64,000 nt of DNA from Syntrophomonas sp. (GTDB lineage Bacteria > Bacillota > Syntrophomonadia > Syntrophomonadales > Syntrophomonadaceae). The stretch is from NCBI GenBank assembly GCA_016841425.1, contig JAENZE010000005.1, forward strand, positions 1 to 64,000, written 5' to 3'. Below the pieces are notes generated by a model. It was not told the origin of the DNA and ran no database searches. It worked only from the letters and a program-made list of their open reading frames with translations. A program made the position numbers and the translations under genes. This document shows, one piece after another, positions 26,454 through 36,178 of this stretch; position 1 is the stretch's first letter, and each line of letters begins with the position of its first letter.

Positions 26454-27965
26454 ATGAAACTTGCTTTGATCACCATCAAAAATAACCAAATAAGACTAAT
26501 TGGTTATGGTCTTTTACTCATAAATATTATTGTTTTCTTTCTAACCTGGCTGCGATGGTACATAGGTATTCCCGTTGTGATTATGCTTTTGATTGGGTCT
26601 TACAGGCTGATGAAAGATATTATTCCTGATCAACGCGAAATTCGTATATCCACTAAAACATTGCTATTGCTCTGCGGGATAATGCTGGCTTGGACTGTGT
26701 TTTCAGGCTTGGGAGGCGCTTTTCCTCAAAAAGATGATATGCACGTACGCAATGCCATTTTACATGATTTAATCGATTATTCGTGGCCTGTGCGCTATGC
26801 GGATGGATTAGATTCATCACTCACCTACTACATTGCTTTTTGGCTGGTTCCCTCTTTGGTAGGAAAGGCTACGAATTTCTTAATGGATGCACAGTATGGC
26901 TGGATTGCTGCTAATATCACCTATACACTTTACTGTGCAAGTATTTTATGTGTGGTACTGTTACTTCTTATGATCTATTTAAAGGCAATTTCGTTAAAGC
27001 GTATGTTGTTGGTAGCAACTGTCCTCATATTCTTTAGTGGTATGGACATAATACCTATTGTATGGCGCCAATTAGGGGAGATGAATATATCCCTTGTAAC
27101 ACATTTAGAATGGTGGACTAACATACAATACAGCTCTAATACCACCCAGTTGGCCTGGGTATATAATCAAGCTATACCCGCATGGCTTGTCACCGCATTG
27201 TTCCTTCACGAGCAGAGAATGGATCACTATGCCTTTTTAGGGCTGCTGCTCTTACCTTATGGACCACTCCCGTTTATTGGTTTATTTTTTATTATGGGGA
27301 TATTGGCTGTAATAGAGTTCTCAACCGCCCTCAAGCAAAGGCAGCTTTTGTTATTTTTAAAACAAATCATAACCCCTCCTAATATTTTGGCAATTGTGGC
27401 AATATTACCCATATATTATCTTTATTATTCCACAAATTCAACCACATCCGGCAGCGGTATTGGTATGAGTCCTTTATCGAAAAGCTATTTTGTTTTTGTT
27501 ATGGTCGAGTTCTTAATCTATGCTCTTTTAATCGGGCGCAGCTTTTGGAACAATAATTTATTTAGGTTCAGCGTTATAGCTCTGTTTTACTTTCCGCTCT
27601 TTGCTCTGGGAAGTGGTGGAGATTTTTGTATGCGCGCATCTATCCCTGTTTTATTCATCCTTATGATATATATTATGAAATATCTGCTAAACAATATTAC
27701 CTTTTGTAACCAGGGCAAACTTCAGACAAATCTAACAACTATTCTTCTGGTAATTTGTTTGGCTCTGGGTGCTATAACACCCTTAACGGAGTTTCGTCAA
27801 TCCTACACGCAAATAATAAGGTCCGGAAGTAATCGAACTGCACTTATAGCAGATAACTTGGGAACCCTGGGAGACGGAAATATGGAGCGCGGTAATTTTA
27901 TTACTAAACATGCCTCCGATTCGCTTTTTTATCGATATATAGCAATAAAAGATTCTTCGAAGTAA
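26454..27965 (+). CDS. Polytopic membrane protein, GT-C-like
   Basis: A 503-residue protein with about 11-12 hydrophobic segments. No family is certain. The first large loop holds a QKDDMHVRNAILHDLIDYSW stretch, with an Asp pair in the first extracytoplasmic loop as expected of GT-C enzymes, plus EWWTNIQYSS in a later loop. It would use a lipid-linked sugar. It is the first gene of the AT-rich operon and is followed by rfbF after 50 bases. The ribosome site (GGGAAAGG) abuts the ATG unusually closely. An unknown transport role is an alternative. Confidence 0.6.
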   Translation: MKLALITIKNNQIRLIGYGLLLINIIVFFLTWLRWYIGIPVVIMLLIGSYRLMKDIIPDQREIRISTKTLLLLCGIMLAWTVFSGLGGAFPQKDDMHVRNAILHDLIDYSWPVRYADGLDSSLTYYIAFWLVPSLVGKATNFLMDAQYGWIAANITYTLYCASILCVVLLLLMIYLKAISLKRMLLVATVLIFFSGMDIIPIVWRQLGEMNISLVTHLEWWTNIQYSSNTTQLAWVYNQAIPAWLVTALFLHEQRMDHYAFLGLLLLPYGPLPFIGLFFIMGILAVIEFSTALKQRQLLLFLKQIITPPNILAIVAILPIYYLYYSTNSTTSGSGIGMSPLSKSYFVFVMVEFLIYALLIGRSFWNNNLFRFSVIALFYFPLFALGSGGDFCMRASIPVLFILMIYIMKYLLNNITFCNQGKLQTNLTTILLVICLALGAITPLTEFRQSYTQIIRSGSNRTALIADNLGTLGDGNMERGNFITKHASDSLFYRYIAIKDSSK

Positions 27966-28016
27966 ATCATTGTCGTCAGGTCAAAATTTGATACATATAG
28001 GAGTGGGGCGAAGGAT

Positions 28017-28790
28017 ATGAAAATTGTAATTTTGGCAGGAGGGTTTGGCACTCGCATCGCCGAAGAAAGCCATTTAAAGCCTAAACCGATGATTGAAATT
28101 GGAGAACAGCCAATCCTGTGGCATATAATGAAGTTATATTCTGTCTATGGATATAATGAATTCGTAATTTGTCTTGGGTATAAAGCTTATATGATAAAAG
28201 AATATTTTGCAGACTATTTTTTGCACACCTCGGATGTGACATTTGATATTGCCAACAATCAGATGACTGTACACCGCAATTTTTCAGAGCCCTGGAAGGT
28301 TACGCTGGTGGATACAGGGTTACATACCATGACAGGGGGACGGGTCAGGCGCATTAGGAAATACATAAATGACGAACCCTTCATGCTTACATATGGAGAC
28401 GGTGTTTCCAATGTGGACATTAACCAATTGGTGTCTTTTCACCTTTCCCACGGAAAAGTTGCAACAATGACAGCTATACGACCAGAAGCACGTTTTGGAA
28501 TGCTAGACATTGAAAGCGGCCACATTAATTCATTCCGGGAAAAAAGCCCTGGCGATACAGGCTTTATCAACGGAGGGTTCATGGTACTGCAACCTGATAT
28601 TTTCAATTATATTGAGGGAGACAGTACGGTTTTGGAACGCGAACCTCTTGAAATGCTGGCAAAAGAAGGCCAGTTAATGGCATATGCACATGAAGGATTC
28701 TGGCAATGTATGGATACTCAAAGGGACAAACAAAAGCTGGAACAGCTGTGGGAGAGCGGCCTTGCTCCATGGAAAGTGTGGGAAAAATGA
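28017..28790 (+). CDS. rfbF: Glucose-1-phosphate cytidylyltransferase
   Basis: A 257-residue nucleotidyltransferase with the RfbF signature: VILAGGFGTRIAEESHLKPK, PMIEIGEQPILWHIMK, and YSVYGYNEFVICLGYKA. It makes CDP-glucose from CTP and glucose-1-phosphate, the first committed step of CDP-3,6-dideoxyhexose synthesis. The late MAYAHEGFWQCMDTQRDK motif is also typical. A good ribosome site (AGGAGTGG region) precedes the ATG. Its stop codon overlaps the rfbG start by four bases. Confidence 0.95.
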   Translation: MKIVILAGGFGTRIAEESHLKPKPMIEIGEQPILWHIMKLYSVYGYNEFVICLGYKAYMIKEYFADYFLHTSDVTFDIANNQMTVHRNFSEPWKVTLVDTGLHTMTGGRVRRIRKYINDEPFMLTYGDGVSNVDINQLVSFHLSHGKVATMTAIRPEARFGMLDIESGHINSFREKSPGDTGFINGGFMVLQPDIFNYIEGDSTVLEREPLEMLAKEGQLMAYAHEGFWQCMDTQRDKQKLEQLWESGLAPWKVWEK

Positions 28791-29848
28791 TGCTAGATGT
28801 TAATTTTTTTCATGATAAACGAATTTTCATAACAGGGCATACCGGTTTTAAAGGCTCCTGGCTTTGCTATATGCTGCTTGGCATGGGTGCTAAAGTAAGC
28901 GGATATTCACTTGAGCCGCCAACCAAACCAAATCTGTTTACTGTTTGCGGCATAGAAAAAAACATAAATTCGGTTATTGGAGATATCCGAGATTTTAATG
29001 TGTTAAAGCAGGCATTTAACCAATGTAACCCTGAAATTGTCTTTCACCTGGCAGCACAGCCTCTTGTTCGTGAGAGCTATAAAAATCCTCGTTATACATA
29101 TGAAACCAACGTGATGGGGACAGTTAATCTCCTGGAGTGCATACGCACTGTTGAAATCCCCCCTAGGTCTATAGTAAATATCACAACAGATAAGGTATAT
29201 AAAAACAACGAATGGATCTGGGGGTATCGGGAAAATGAACCTCTGGATGGTTTTGACCCATATTCAAACAGTAAGTCATGTTCAGAATTAGTAACGCACA
29301 GCTACAAAAATTCATTTTTTTCAGAGAATAGGATTGCTGTTTCTACAGCCCGGGCAGGGAATGTTATCGGTGGAGGGGATTTTGCTAATGATAGGATCCT
29401 ACCTGACTGTATAAGGGCCGCACAAAGAGGTGAAAAAATAATGGTGAGAAATCCCGCTTCTATTCGACCTTATCAACACGTACTTGAACCATTACATGCA
29501 TACTTAATGATTGCACAAAAACAGTATGAAGATATAAACTATGCAGATTACTATAATATCGGACCAGATGATCATGATTGTGTGCCTACAGCAGCATTGG
29601 TTCAAATGTTTTGTGAGTACTGGGGTAATGGGCAAAGCTGGGAGAATATATCCGAGATAAACCCGCCACATGAAGCACATTTTTTAAAACTGGATTGTTC
29701 CAAGATAAAAGATATTTTGGGATGGAAGCCCATATGGAATATAGACACAGCAGTTGGTAAGACAGTTGAATGGACAAAAGCCTATTTTTCAAAGGAGAAG
29801 GTTTCAAACCTTATGGATAGACAAATTAAAGAATTTTTGCAGGAGTAA
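28787..29848 (+). CDS. rfbG: CDP-glucose 4,6-dehydratase
   Basis: A 353-residue short-chain dehydrogenase. NAD site FITGHTGFKGSWL, catalytic Thr region TTDKVYKNNEW and the Tyr-Lys pair YSNSKSCSE are present. It converts CDP-glucose to CDP-4-keto-6-deoxyglucose, the product used by RfbH next door. The real start is the ATG overlapping the rfbF stop (ATGA), not the longer frame to 28706. Length matches the family. Confidence 0.94.
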   Translation: MMLDVNFFHDKRIFITGHTGFKGSWLCYMLLGMGAKVSGYSLEPPTKPNLFTVCGIEKNINSVIGDIRDFNVLKQAFNQCNPEIVFHLAAQPLVRESYKNPRYTYETNVMGTVNLLECIRTVEIPPRSIVNITTDKVYKNNEWIWGYRENEPLDGFDPYSNSKSCSELVTHSYKNSFFSENRIAVSTARAGNVIGGGDFANDRILPDCIRAAQRGEKIMVRNPASIRPYQHVLEPLHAYLMIAQKQYEDINYADYYNIGPDDHDCVPTAALVQMFCEYWGNGQSWENISEINPPHEAHFLKLDCSKIKDILGWKPIWNIDTAVGKTVEWTKAYFSKEKVSNLMDRQIKEFLQE

Positions 29849-29852
29849 TTAT

Positions 29853-31193
29853 ATGTTTAAAAATCTAACCGAGCGTCAGGCAAGAGAAAAGATATTACTA
29901 ATGGTAGCAGATTACTGTGATATCTACCACAGAACTAAGGATGACGCTGAAGAAGAAAGGCGTATCCCTTATGCTGCCCGAATGTATGATCGTCACGAAA
30001 TGATGAATTTAGTAGACAGTGCCTTGGAATTTTGGTTAACTGCTGGACGATACACTGATGAATTCGAGAAAAAACTTGGTGAATATTTAGGGATAAAGTT
30101 TTGTTCATTGGTCAACTCAGGGTCTTCTGCCAATCTAATTTCTTTCATGACCTTAACCTCACCTTTATTAGGTAAACGTGCAATTAAGCGGGGTGATGAG
30201 ATAATAACTGTTGCAGCAGGGTTCCCTACAACAGTGTCACCTATAATCCAATTTGGTGCTGTACCTGTATTTGTAGACGTCACTATCCCTTACTATAATA
30301 TTGATGCATGCATGTTGGAACAAGCTCTATCAGAAAAAACCAAGGCGGTTATGCTTGCACATACCCTGGGAAATCCATTTGATCTAAATATAATAAAGAC
30401 CTTCTGTAATCAAAACGATTTATGGTTGATTGAAGATAACTGTGACGCATTAGGTTCCAAATATTTCATGAATGGGGTAGAGAAATTTACAGGAACTATT
30501 GGTGATATAGGCACATCCAGTTTTTATCCACCCCACCATATGACCATGGGAGAAGGTGGCGCAGTTTATACTGATAATCCACTATTGAATAAGATTATCC
30601 GTTCCTTCCGTGACTGGGGACGTGATTGTATATGTCCACCGGGGCAGGACAATCTATGCGGGCATAGATTTGATAAGCAGTATGGAGATTTGCCTATAGG
30701 TTATGATCATAAATATGTCTATTCACATTTTGGATATAATTTAAAGGCAACCGATATGCAAGCTGCAATTGGTTGTGCCCAGCTTGAGAAAATATCGTAT
30801 TTTACTGAACGGCGGATTCATAATTTTAAACGCTTAAAGGAAGGACTATCTAATATTTCTAATAGAATAATTCTACCATCAGCCTGTCCCAATTCCAAAC
30901 CTAGCTGGTTTGGTTTCCCAATCACCTGTAAGGTTGGCCTTAATCGAAATAGGGTAGTTCAATATATTGAAAATAAAGGGATTCAAACAAGAATGCTCTT
31001 TGCTGGCAATCTTATTAAGCACCCATGCTTTAATGAAATGCGTAAAATGGAAGAAGGTTATCGAATAGTTGGTGAACTTATTAATACTGACATTATCATG
31101 AATAATACTTTTTGGATTGGTGTTTATCCGGGAATGACCGATGAAATTATTGATTACATGGTAGGAGTGATCAAGGAAGCGGTAGATCAATGA
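29853..31193 (+). CDS. rfbH: CDP-4-keto-6-deoxyglucose 3-dehydrase (E1-type)
   Basis: A 446-residue PLP/PMP-fold enzyme. The Lys of aminotransferases is replaced by His in SFYPPHHMTMGEGG, the hallmark of the dehydrase E1, which uses PMP and an iron-sulfur cluster. The cluster ligands are visible as a Cys in EDNCDALG and then a Cys-X-Cys-X7-Cys spacing in RDCICPPGQDNLC. It removes the C3 hydroxyl of CDP-4-keto-6-deoxyglucose. It needs a reductase partner (E3, RfbI-like) that is not in the window. Start at 29853 follows AGGAG by seven bases. Confidence 0.95.
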   Translation: MFKNLTERQAREKILLMVADYCDIYHRTKDDAEEERRIPYAARMYDRHEMMNLVDSALEFWLTAGRYTDEFEKKLGEYLGIKFCSLVNSGSSANLISFMTLTSPLLGKRAIKRGDEIITVAAGFPTTVSPIIQFGAVPVFVDVTIPYYNIDACMLEQALSEKTKAVMLAHTLGNPFDLNIIKTFCNQNDLWLIEDNCDALGSKYFMNGVEKFTGTIGDIGTSSFYPPHHMTMGEGGAVYTDNPLLNKIIRSFRDWGRDCICPPGQDNLCGHRFDKQYGDLPIGYDHKYVYSHFGYNLKATDMQAAIGCAQLEKISYFTERRIHNFKRLKEGLSNISNRIILPSACPNSKPSWFGFPITCKVGLNRNRVVQYIENKGIQTRMLFAGNLIKHPCFNEMRKMEEGYRIVGELINTDIIMNNTFWIGVYPGMTDEIIDYMVGVIKEAVDQ

Positions 31194-31603
31194 AAATTCT
31201 TCCCCTGGCTAAACAGTTTATTAAATTTGGGATAGTAGGGATCTCTAATACACTGATTTCTCTTTCAATATATTATATTTTTGTCTTTATTAGTTTGAAG
31301 CTGTACCTGGTTGGTAATACAGTAGGATTTGTTGTAAGTGTCTTGAATTCTTATTATTGGAACAACAAATATGTTTTTAAAGCAAAAGAACGCGATCATA
31401 TCAAAGCGATAGGAAAAACTTATTTATCATATACAATCACCTTTCTACTGTCTACAGTACTTTTGTTTATAATGATAGAGCTTTTAGGAATTCAAGAAAC
31501 CATTGCACCGATTATTAATCTGTCGATTACTGTGCCGTTAAACTTTCTGCTCAATAAGTATTGGGTATTTATAGAAAAGCAGGGTGAAAATAATGAGGGG
31601 TAA
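31190..31603 (+). CDS. GtrA-family membrane protein
   Basis: A 137-residue protein with four membrane segments. IKFGIVGISNTLISLSIYYI and the NSYYWNNKYVFK loop are GtrA-typical. GtrA proteins are proposed to flip a polyprenyl-phosphate sugar made by a GT2 partner; the GT2 at 37092-38045 in the same operon is the likely partner. The start overlaps the rfbH stop by four bases and its stop overlaps the next gene, so the operon is tightly coupled. Confidence 0.85.
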   Translation: MKILPLAKQFIKFGIVGISNTLISLSIYYIFVFISLKLYLVGNTVGFVVSVLNSYYWNNKYVFKAKERDHIKAIGKTYLSYTITFLLSTVLLFIMIELLGIQETIAPIINLSITVPLNFLLNKYWVFIEKQGENNEG

Positions 31604-32930
31604 TGATCTATTTAAGATCAATAAATTTGTTGGGCAAAAAAAGGAAGATCTAGTTGCAAAATGGTTTTATATAATAATGGTAACCGGCCTCCTCTGTTCA
31701 CTGTTGTCTATATATTATTCACACGGGGAAAGTCTTAATACTATTCTGTTTTCAAACCCTAAACAATTGAGCTCCAATGACGTCTTTATGGATTTCTTTA
31801 ACAGTTTAAGTGATTCTATCAATCATAATCCTTATACAGAACTGGGACGAATATACCCACCTTTAACCACTATTTTTTATTTATCCATAGCAAAAATGCT
31901 TCCAATTGATCTAGTTATTGCCGGAGGAAAAGCAATAAGGGCTGATCAATTGGGTATGCTCCTTTTTGGCCTCTATACTTCTATCACCGCCGTTATTCTG
32001 TCACTGTTAATTTACAATCACAAAAAAGGGATGATCATTGAAAAATGTCTATTTTTGATGGTTATTTTATTTTCTACACCCTTTATTTACCAAATAGAGC
32101 GGGCTAATATAATTCTGCTAGCCTTGCTGTTTACGATCTGTTTTGTCTGGTTAAATAATTCACCGAATAAGTATTTGCGCGAGTTTTCTTTAATCTGTCT
32201 CGCCGTCTCGGCGGCAATTAAGATTTACCCTGCAATTTTTGGTCTTCTCTTGTTAAAAGAAAAGCGATGGAATGATGCAATAAGGTGTGTAATCTATGGA
32301 ATAGCCTTTTTTTTCCTACCTTTTATATTATGGGGAGGCCTTTCGAAGTTTAATCAGATGATTATTAATATCTTTCGTGTATCTTATGTTTTTAACCTTG
32401 ATGGATATGGCTTCAAGGTAAATATCTCCAATTTTATCCAGATGCTTTTTGCTATCGGAGGTGAATATAGGTCACACACCCACCTAATAGCTCAATGTAC
32501 TACACTTGTAATATTAGCCTATTCAATGTTTGCTGTTTTCTTCTTAAAACATTGGAAATCTATATGTTTATTATCCCTGCTGTGCATCGCAATTCCAGGG
32601 TTTAGCTTTACTTATACATTGGTATTCATGGTAATTCCGCTTATTTTATTTTTAGACGATACCGCTGAACGAAAATTTATCGATTGGATCTATATGTTTT
32701 TATTCATAGAAATGTTTATTCCGTTAACTTATGGCTCTCCTTCATTTTTCCCACAGCTTAACAGTTGTTATCCAGTATCCTTGTCTGTTTTTATAGAGAG
32801 CCTCAGTGTCTTTGTCATGATAGTTCTTTTGATGATTGAAGGTCTTTTAGCCTCTCATCGATATTATAAACAGCGATCAGCAAAGTGCAATCTAAACGGC
32901 AAGAAGGCACAAGGAGTGATAACAAGATGA
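31593..32930 (+). CDS. Polytopic GT87-like (DUF2029) mannosyltransferase-type membrane protein
   Basis: A 445-residue protein with about 10-11 membrane segments. The loop after the first segment holds SSNDVFMDFFNSLSDSINHN and then YTELGRIYPPLTT, a GT87-like pattern with Asp-Phe pairs. IERANIILLALLFTICFVW and SAAIKIYPAIFGLLLLKEKRW are DUF2029-like. It should add a sugar from a polyprenyl phosphate donor outside the membrane. The ATG at 31593 has an AGGGTGAAA site and is chosen over the one at 31584. The stop overlaps the next start (ATGA). Confidence 0.75.
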   Translation: MRGNDLFKINKFVGQKKEDLVAKWFYIIMVTGLLCSLLSIYYSHGESLNTILFSNPKQLSSNDVFMDFFNSLSDSINHNPYTELGRIYPPLTTIFYLSIAKMLPIDLVIAGGKAIRADQLGMLLFGLYTSITAVILSLLIYNHKKGMIIEKCLFLMVILFSTPFIYQIERANIILLALLFTICFVWLNNSPNKYLREFSLICLAVSAAIKIYPAIFGLLLLKEKRWNDAIRCVIYGIAFFFLPFILWGGLSKFNQMIINIFRVSYVFNLDGYGFKVNISNFIQMLFAIGGEYRSHTHLIAQCTTLVILAYSMFAVFFLKHWKSICLLSLLCIAIPGFSFTYTLVFMVIPLILFLDDTAERKFIDWIYMFLFIEMFIPLTYGSPSFFPQLNSCYPVSLSVFIESLSVFVMIVLLMIEGLLASHRYYKQRSAKCNLNGKKAQGVITR

Positions 32931-34723
32931 AAATAAGAGCGTCGGATTATATTGCAAATTTTTTAACGAATAATAAGATACGGGACATATTTACAGTAAC
33001 TGGTGGTGGCGCGATGCATTTAAACGATGCATTTGGGCACCATCCCCAACTGTATTGCACTTATAATCACCATGAACAGGCCTGTGCCATAGCAGCCGAA
33101 GCTTATGCCAGGCTGACAGGTAAAATTGCCGCTGTTTGTGTCACCAGCGGCCCGGGGGGCACAAACGCTCTTACCGGTGTAATGGGTGGCTGGGTTGATT
33201 CTATTCCCATGCTGGTTATTTCTGGTCAGGTTAAGTTTTCTACAACTATCAAATCTACTGAGGTTCCTTTGCGACAGTTGGGTGATCAAGAGTTTAACAT
33301 TACTGACTGTGTTAAGTGTATGACAAAATATGCTGTTATGGTGACTGATCCTCTAGAAATACGCTACCATTTAGAAAGGGCACTTTATTTGGCAACTCAT
33401 GGACGTCCTGGACCCGTGTGGCTGGATATTCCATTGAATATCCAGGGAGCCATTATAGAAACAAAGGATTTGAAAACCTACTCTGAGATAGAAGATTATC
33501 ATGAACTGCCACCACCTGTTTCAACCAATACAATAACAAAAGTAATTAATAGAATTCGTAAAGCAGAACGGCCAGTCATATTAGCTGGAGCAGGTATACG
33601 ATTAGGTAATGCTCATGATAAATTTCTGCAGGTAATCGACCGGTTACAAATTCCTGTCGTTACTGCCTGGAACGCACACGACCTTTTGTGGGACAACCAC
33701 CCGCTCTATTGTGGAAGACCTGGTACAGTAGGCACCAGAGGCGGCAATTTCGTAGTTCAGAATTCCGACCTGCTCATTTCTTTGGCCTGCCGAATGAATA
33801 TTCGTCAGATAAGTTATAATTGGAAAAATTTTGCTAGAAACGCCTATAAAATATATATAGATATTGATGAAGGAGAACTTATAAAACCCACCTTGGAAAT
33901 TGATTTCCCAATTCACGGTGATATTAAAGACTTTCTTAACCAAATTTTGGAATATGGTATTGTCAGCAGCTGCGAAGTACATCGACGATGGCTAAGCTGG
34001 TGCAAAGAGATCAATCACAAATATCCTGCTGTTATCCAAGATTATTATAAAAAGAAAATGCCTTTGAACCCATATGTTTTTATGAAAAGCTTAGCAGCGC
34101 ATTTGGAAGAGAATGCTGTAATCATCTGTGCAAACGGTAGTGCTTGCGTTTGTTCCTTCCAGGCTATGGAGATCAAAAAGGGACAACGTCTATTCACCAA
34201 TTCCGGATGTGCCAGCATGGGTTACGGCCTGCCTGCAGCGTTAGGCGCTGCCGTTGCGCTAAAACCGCAACGCGTAATTTGTCTCGAAGGCGATGGCAGT
34301 ATTCAGATGAATATACAGGAATTACAAACTATCGTACAAAATAACTTGAATATAAAAATATTTTGGTTAAATAATAGTGGCTATCATTCCATTCGCCAAA
34401 CACAGACCAATATTTTTAATTCCAATTTTTGTGGTGTCAATGCGGAAAGCGGTGTGAGCTTTCCAAGTGCTGAAAAAATTGCCTATGCATATGATATCCC
34501 TTTTATTAGAATGGATCATTTGGATTCATTGGATAAAAGTCTTAATAAAGCTTTGGGAATAGATGGTCCTGTTATATGTGAGGTGGTTTTAGACCCTGCT
34601 CAATTTTTTGAGCCAAAGCTATCATCAAAGAACTTACCAGATGGTACAATCATCTCTCCTTCTCTTGAAGACATGTTTCCATTTCTTTCAACGGAAGAAA
34701 TGGAACAAAATAAATACAACTAA
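32927..34723 (+). CDS. Thiamine diphosphate enzyme of the acetolactate synthase family
   Basis: A 598-residue enzyme with all ThDP-family parts. The N-terminal PYR domain holds the activating Glu in NHHEQACAIAAEAYARLTG and the SGPGGTNALTGV loop. A central domain follows (ILAGAGIRLG). The C-terminal PP domain carries SMGYGLPAALGAA and the metal site EGDGSIQMN, followed after the usual spacing by NNSGY. It should transfer or decarboxylate a 2-keto acid. Beside rfbFGH it recalls YerE, which adds a two-carbon unit to CDP-3,6-dideoxy-4-ketohexose in yersiniose synthesis. That role is inference; the sequence shows only the family. Confidence 0.85.
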   Translation: MKIRASDYIANFLTNNKIRDIFTVTGGGAMHLNDAFGHHPQLYCTYNHHEQACAIAAEAYARLTGKIAAVCVTSGPGGTNALTGVMGGWVDSIPMLVISGQVKFSTTIKSTEVPLRQLGDQEFNITDCVKCMTKYAVMVTDPLEIRYHLERALYLATHGRPGPVWLDIPLNIQGAIIETKDLKTYSEIEDYHELPPPVSTNTITKVINRIRKAERPVILAGAGIRLGNAHDKFLQVIDRLQIPVVTAWNAHDLLWDNHPLYCGRPGTVGTRGGNFVVQNSDLLISLACRMNIRQISYNWKNFARNAYKIYIDIDEGELIKPTLEIDFPIHGDIKDFLNQILEYGIVSSCEVHRRWLSWCKEINHKYPAVIQDYYKKKMPLNPYVFMKSLAAHLEENAVIICANGSACVCSFQAMEIKKGQRLFTNSGCASMGYGLPAALGAAVALKPQRVICLEGDGSIQMNIQELQTIVQNNLNIKIFWLNNSGYHSIRQTQTNIFNSNFCGVNAESGVSFPSAEKIAYAYDIPFIRMDHLDSLDKSLNKALGIDGPVICEVVLDPAQFFEPKLSSKNLPDGTIISPSLEDMFPFLSTEEMEQNKYN

Positions 34724-34736
34724 AAGAGGTGTAGTT

Positions 34737-35528
34737 ATGAATAACATAGAAAAAAGAATGCTGGATATTTTGCTTGAATTAAAGAATGAACATGATGTAC
34801 TTGCCATCAAGGCAGAATTTGAAGCAGAAGGCAGCCGCACCGATGAATTAGTGAAGCTTAATGAGATTGTATTCCGTGCAAATATGGATTTATTTATCAA
34901 AATAGGCGGTTGTGAAGCTGTACGCGATTTGGATCAGTGTCGTCTGCTTGGAGCTAGTGGGATTATGGCCCCAATGATTGAAACTCCCTATGCAATGGAA
35001 AAATTCAAGAGCGCAGCAATAAAGGTTTATGCGGATGATATTAAAAATATTGAATGGATTATTAACGCAGAAACTAAGACCTGTCATGCCAATTTTGCTG
35101 ACATCCTTAATGTGGGAGAAGGATTTTTAAATACCGTTTCAATAGGTCGTGTGGATTTGTCTGGTTCTATGGGATTGACCCGAGCAGACATCAACGGAGA
35201 TGAAGTCTACGAAGCAGTGAAGGATATGGCTCTACAAGCAAAGAAAAAGGATTATATCGTAAATTTTGGAGGCGGTATTTCTTTAGAGGCAATTTTCTTT
35301 ATTATAAAAATGTGTCCATTGATTAATAAATTTGAGACTCGTAAGGTTGTTTTTAAAGCAGATAATAATGAAAAACGTCTAAAAACCAAAATATTGAAAG
35401 CAATGGAATTTGAAATATTATACCTCCAAAACAAGTGTGACTTCTATGATAGGATGGCCAATGAAGATAGAGCGAGGGTGAATATGTTAAAGAATCGGTT
35501 TAAAGCGGCGGAGAACAATTTTGAGTAA
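34737..35528 (+). CDS. HpcH/HpaI-like aldolase
   Basis: A 263-residue protein with a TIM-barrel pattern of the HpcH/HpaI and citrate lyase beta family. LFIKIGGCEAVRDLDQCRLL, IMAPMIETPYAMEKF (Glu metal ligand) and VSIGRVDLSGSMG (with the Asp ligand region) are visible. Family members make or break carbon-carbon bonds between pyruvate-type enolates and aldehydes. An aldolase of this class is unusual in an O-antigen type cluster. The C-terminal 50 residues are a charged helix beyond the barrel. A GAGGTGT site lies 4-6 bases before the ATG. Confidence 0.78.
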   Translation: MNNIEKRMLDILLELKNEHDVLAIKAEFEAEGSRTDELVKLNEIVFRANMDLFIKIGGCEAVRDLDQCRLLGASGIMAPMIETPYAMEKFKSAAIKVYADDIKNIEWIINAETKTCHANFADILNVGEGFLNTVSIGRVDLSGSMGLTRADINGDEVYEAVKDMALQAKKKDYIVNFGGGISLEAIFFIIKMCPLINKFETRKVVFKADNNEKRLKTKILKAMEFEILYLQNKCDFYDRMANEDRARVNMLKNRFKAAENNFE

Positions 35529-36165
35529 ATATTCGTGTGTTCAATTTGATATGGATGGTACCTTAATTGATTCAATCCCAGTTATTATCGAATCATTTCA
35601 ACGAGCAGTCAGTGAGGTATACGGGAAAAGAGAAATAAATCCAAAAATATTGAAAAATAGTATCGGGCTCCCCTTACAAGAATCCTTCGCCCATTATCCT
35701 ATTAAGGATCAGCCCAACTTGCATAAAGCTTATATAGCTGCTAATGATGAATTACAGGAGAACGGTATTCCACTGTTTGAAGGAGTCTATGAAATGTTAG
35801 AGATACTAAAAGATAAAGGGCTGCGTCTCGCTGTTGTAACCTCAAAAAGGATAGAGCCCACAATCAAACTGCTGACAAAACTAAATTTGGAAGACTTTTT
35901 TGAAGTTATTGTAGGAAAAGAAATGACGATACGGCATAAGCCGGATAGCGAGCCGATTTTGAAATGTATGAAACTGATGGAGATGACTGATAAGAGACAA
36001 GTGTTATATGTAGGCGATAGCCTTCACGATTTGTGTTGTGCGCAAAATGCAGGAGTAGATATAGCAATTGTGGACTGGACTAAAATGGCGAAAGAGGAGC
36101 TGAAAAGATATAATCCGAGTTTTTGGCTGCGGAAGCCGATGGATTTATACGATATTGTTACATAG
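35521..36165 (+). CDS. HAD-family phosphatase
   Basis: A 214-residue protein of the Gph/PGMB-like HAD group. The nucleophile motif is FDMDGTLIDS, motif II is AVVTSKR, and motifs III/IV are the Lys near KPDSEP and VGDSLHDL. It hydrolyses a small phosphate ester. Its start overlaps the aldolase stop by eight bases, so it probably removes phosphate from the aldol product. Start codon TTG is likely. Substrate cannot be told from sequence. Confidence 0.88.
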   Translation: MSKYSCVQFDMDGTLIDSIPVIIESFQRAVSEVYGKREINPKILKNSIGLPLQESFAHYPIKDQPNLHKAYIAANDELQENGIPLFEGVYEMLEILKDKGLRLAVVTSKRIEPTIKLLTKLNLEDFFEVIVGKEMTIRHKPDSEPILKCMKLMEMTDKRQVLYVGDSLHDLCCAQNAGVDIAIVDWTKMAKEELKRYNPSFWLRKPMDLYDIVT

Positions 36166-36178
36166 GGATTGATTTGAT

